In this document: one piece after another, positions 63,355 through 64,000 of the stretch | Layout of the letters: each line of letters starts with the position of its first letter | Numbering within the stretch: position 1 is the stretch's first letter | Assembly (NCBI GenBank): GCA_963706885.1 | Contig: CAVPNX010000009.1 | Span: 1-64,000, forward strand | DNA from: Prado023 sp963706885 | GTDB taxonomy: Bacteria > Actinomycetota > Actinomycetes > S36-B12 > CAIYMF01 | Direction of reading: 5' to 3' | Length of the DNA stretch: 64,000 bases | The notes under the pieces: generated by a model | Database searches by the model: none | Told to the model about the DNA's origin: nothing | Seen by the model: only the letters and a program-made list of their open reading frames with translations | Program-made: the position numbers and the translations under genes

Positions 63355-64000
63355 ATGGGCATGGTTCAGGCGAGCGAGGCGGGTCTGACGAGCGTCGTCG
63401 AGGGCATGGCGAAGGTGCGCGGGGCCATGCCGGACACCATCCGCGAGGCAGCCGACCGCAAGCTGGGCGGCGATACCGCGCTGGGCAAGGGGGTCCTGGC
63501 CATGGTCGACACGGTCGCCGAGGAGTCGGCCAAGGCCAAGGTCGCCAAGGCCGCCCTCGCGGCTGAGGCGGCCGCGATCGCGAAGCGCAACGCGGCCGCC
63601 CTGGCGGAGTCGGCGGAGTCTGCGGCGCTGGAGGTCCGTGGGGGCCGCGGCCGGGCGGGAAAGCTCGTGATCGGTGGGCTCGCGGTCGCAGCGGCGGCAG
63701 GCGGCGCGTACTTCGTGTGGAAGCGGCGCCAGGCCTCCGCCCAGGCGCATCTCTCGGGCGAGGAGGAATGGGGCGCCGCGCCTGCGGCCGAGGCGAAGGT
63801 CACGGAGTTCATGCCCGGCATGGCCGACGTGCAGAGCCCGGACGTCGTCGACGCGGACTTCGCCCACGAGGTGGACGAGGCGGCTGACGAGCTCGCTGCC
63901 GAGGTCGTTGAGGCGATCGAGGTCCCGGCTGAGCGCGGCGACGGGCACGTGGCAGCCGCCCCCGAGCCGGCCGAGCCGTTCGTGCCGGGAGTGGCCGATG
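63355..64000 (+). CDS. Unrecognised Ala/Glu-rich one-TM protein (3' end outside window)
   Basis: From ATG 63355, with AGGAGGG upstream, the frame is open to the window end (215 residues). It starts MGMVQASEAGLTSVVEGMAK, has a helical Ala/Lys/Glu stretch (about 45-90), one transmembrane segment (about 103-120: KLVIGGLAVAAAAGGAYFVW, then KRR) and an acidic Pro/Val-rich part. The basic residues after the helix suggest that the acidic part is cytoplasmic. No family was recognised. Confidence 0.65.
   Translation, partial: MGMVQASEAGLTSVVEGMAKVRGAMPDTIREAADRKLGGDTALGKGVLAMVDTVAEESAKAKVAKAALAAEAAAIAKRNAAALAESAESAALEVRGGRGRAGKLVIGGLAVAAAAGGAYFVWKRRQASAQAHLSGEEEWGAAPAAEAKVTEFMPGMADVQSPDVVDADFAHEVDEAADELAAEVVEAIEVPAERGDGHVAAAPEPAEPFVPGVAD

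Overview
The window is high-GC DNA with rare-start-codon usage (many GTG, some TTG), tight ATGA/TGATG gene junctions and the conserved order tig-clpP1-clpP2-clpX, valS-folC-DUF4233-ndk-mreBCD-mrdA-rodA, two TIGR0396x radical-SAM genes-rne-rplU-rpmA-obgE-proB-proA-nadD-LCP-rsfS-gpm-leuS-degV-plsY-comEA-comEC-holA-rpsT. This is the chromosome of an actinobacterium (Actinomycetota, class Actinomycetia). The mre/rod cluster argues for a rod-shaped cell. The genus cannot be fixed from the sequence alone.

Layout. 1-2.35 kb: the end of a large LuxR-type regulator and a strictosidine-synthase/SMP-30 beta-propeller protein. 2.5-8.4 kb: an accessory, defence-like stretch. It holds a PLD-SF2 helicase-DUF3427 protein whose -10 box sits inside a perfect palindrome, a NUDIX C-terminal remnant, a DUF433/DUF5615 VapBC-like pair, and a decayed TOTE-type primase-helicase that has lost its first RecA domain. 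A tRNA-Arg follows. 9.48-16.15 kb: a 6.6 kb genomic island in tRNA-Gly(TCC). It has 83-bp att repeats, a tyrosine integrase, an excisionase-like HTH protein with GGCAAC iterons upstream, a MazEF pair, an XRE/nucleotidyltransferase pair, and a secreted YVTN-repeat surface protein. 16.2-64 kb: core genes for protein folding and proteolysis, tRNA charging, folate, the cell-wall elongasome, polyphosphate, ribosome and RNA maturation, proline and NAD synthesis, phospholipid synthesis, competence DNA uptake, and ribosomal protein S20. The window ends inside an unrecognised Ala/Glu-rich one-TM protein.

Regulation. Many genes share one arrangement: a TANNNT hexamer, 6-8 nt, then the ATG/GTG. This predicts leaderless transcripts (proA, leuS, degV, comEA, rsfS, the radical-SAM gene, DUF433, mazE, the helicase, DUF2207). 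Several strong hairpins lie between operons. Upstream of the radical-SAM gene, three copies of one 9-mer can form two mutually exclusive hairpins.

Quality. Single-base frame breaks appear in clpP1, valS, rne (two), comEC, the YVTN gene and the XRE gene. Because clpP1, valS and rne are expected to be essential or strongly required, most of these look like residual sequencing or assembly indels and not true pseudogenes. The TOTE gene is different: it carries a large internal deletion in addition to frame breaks.
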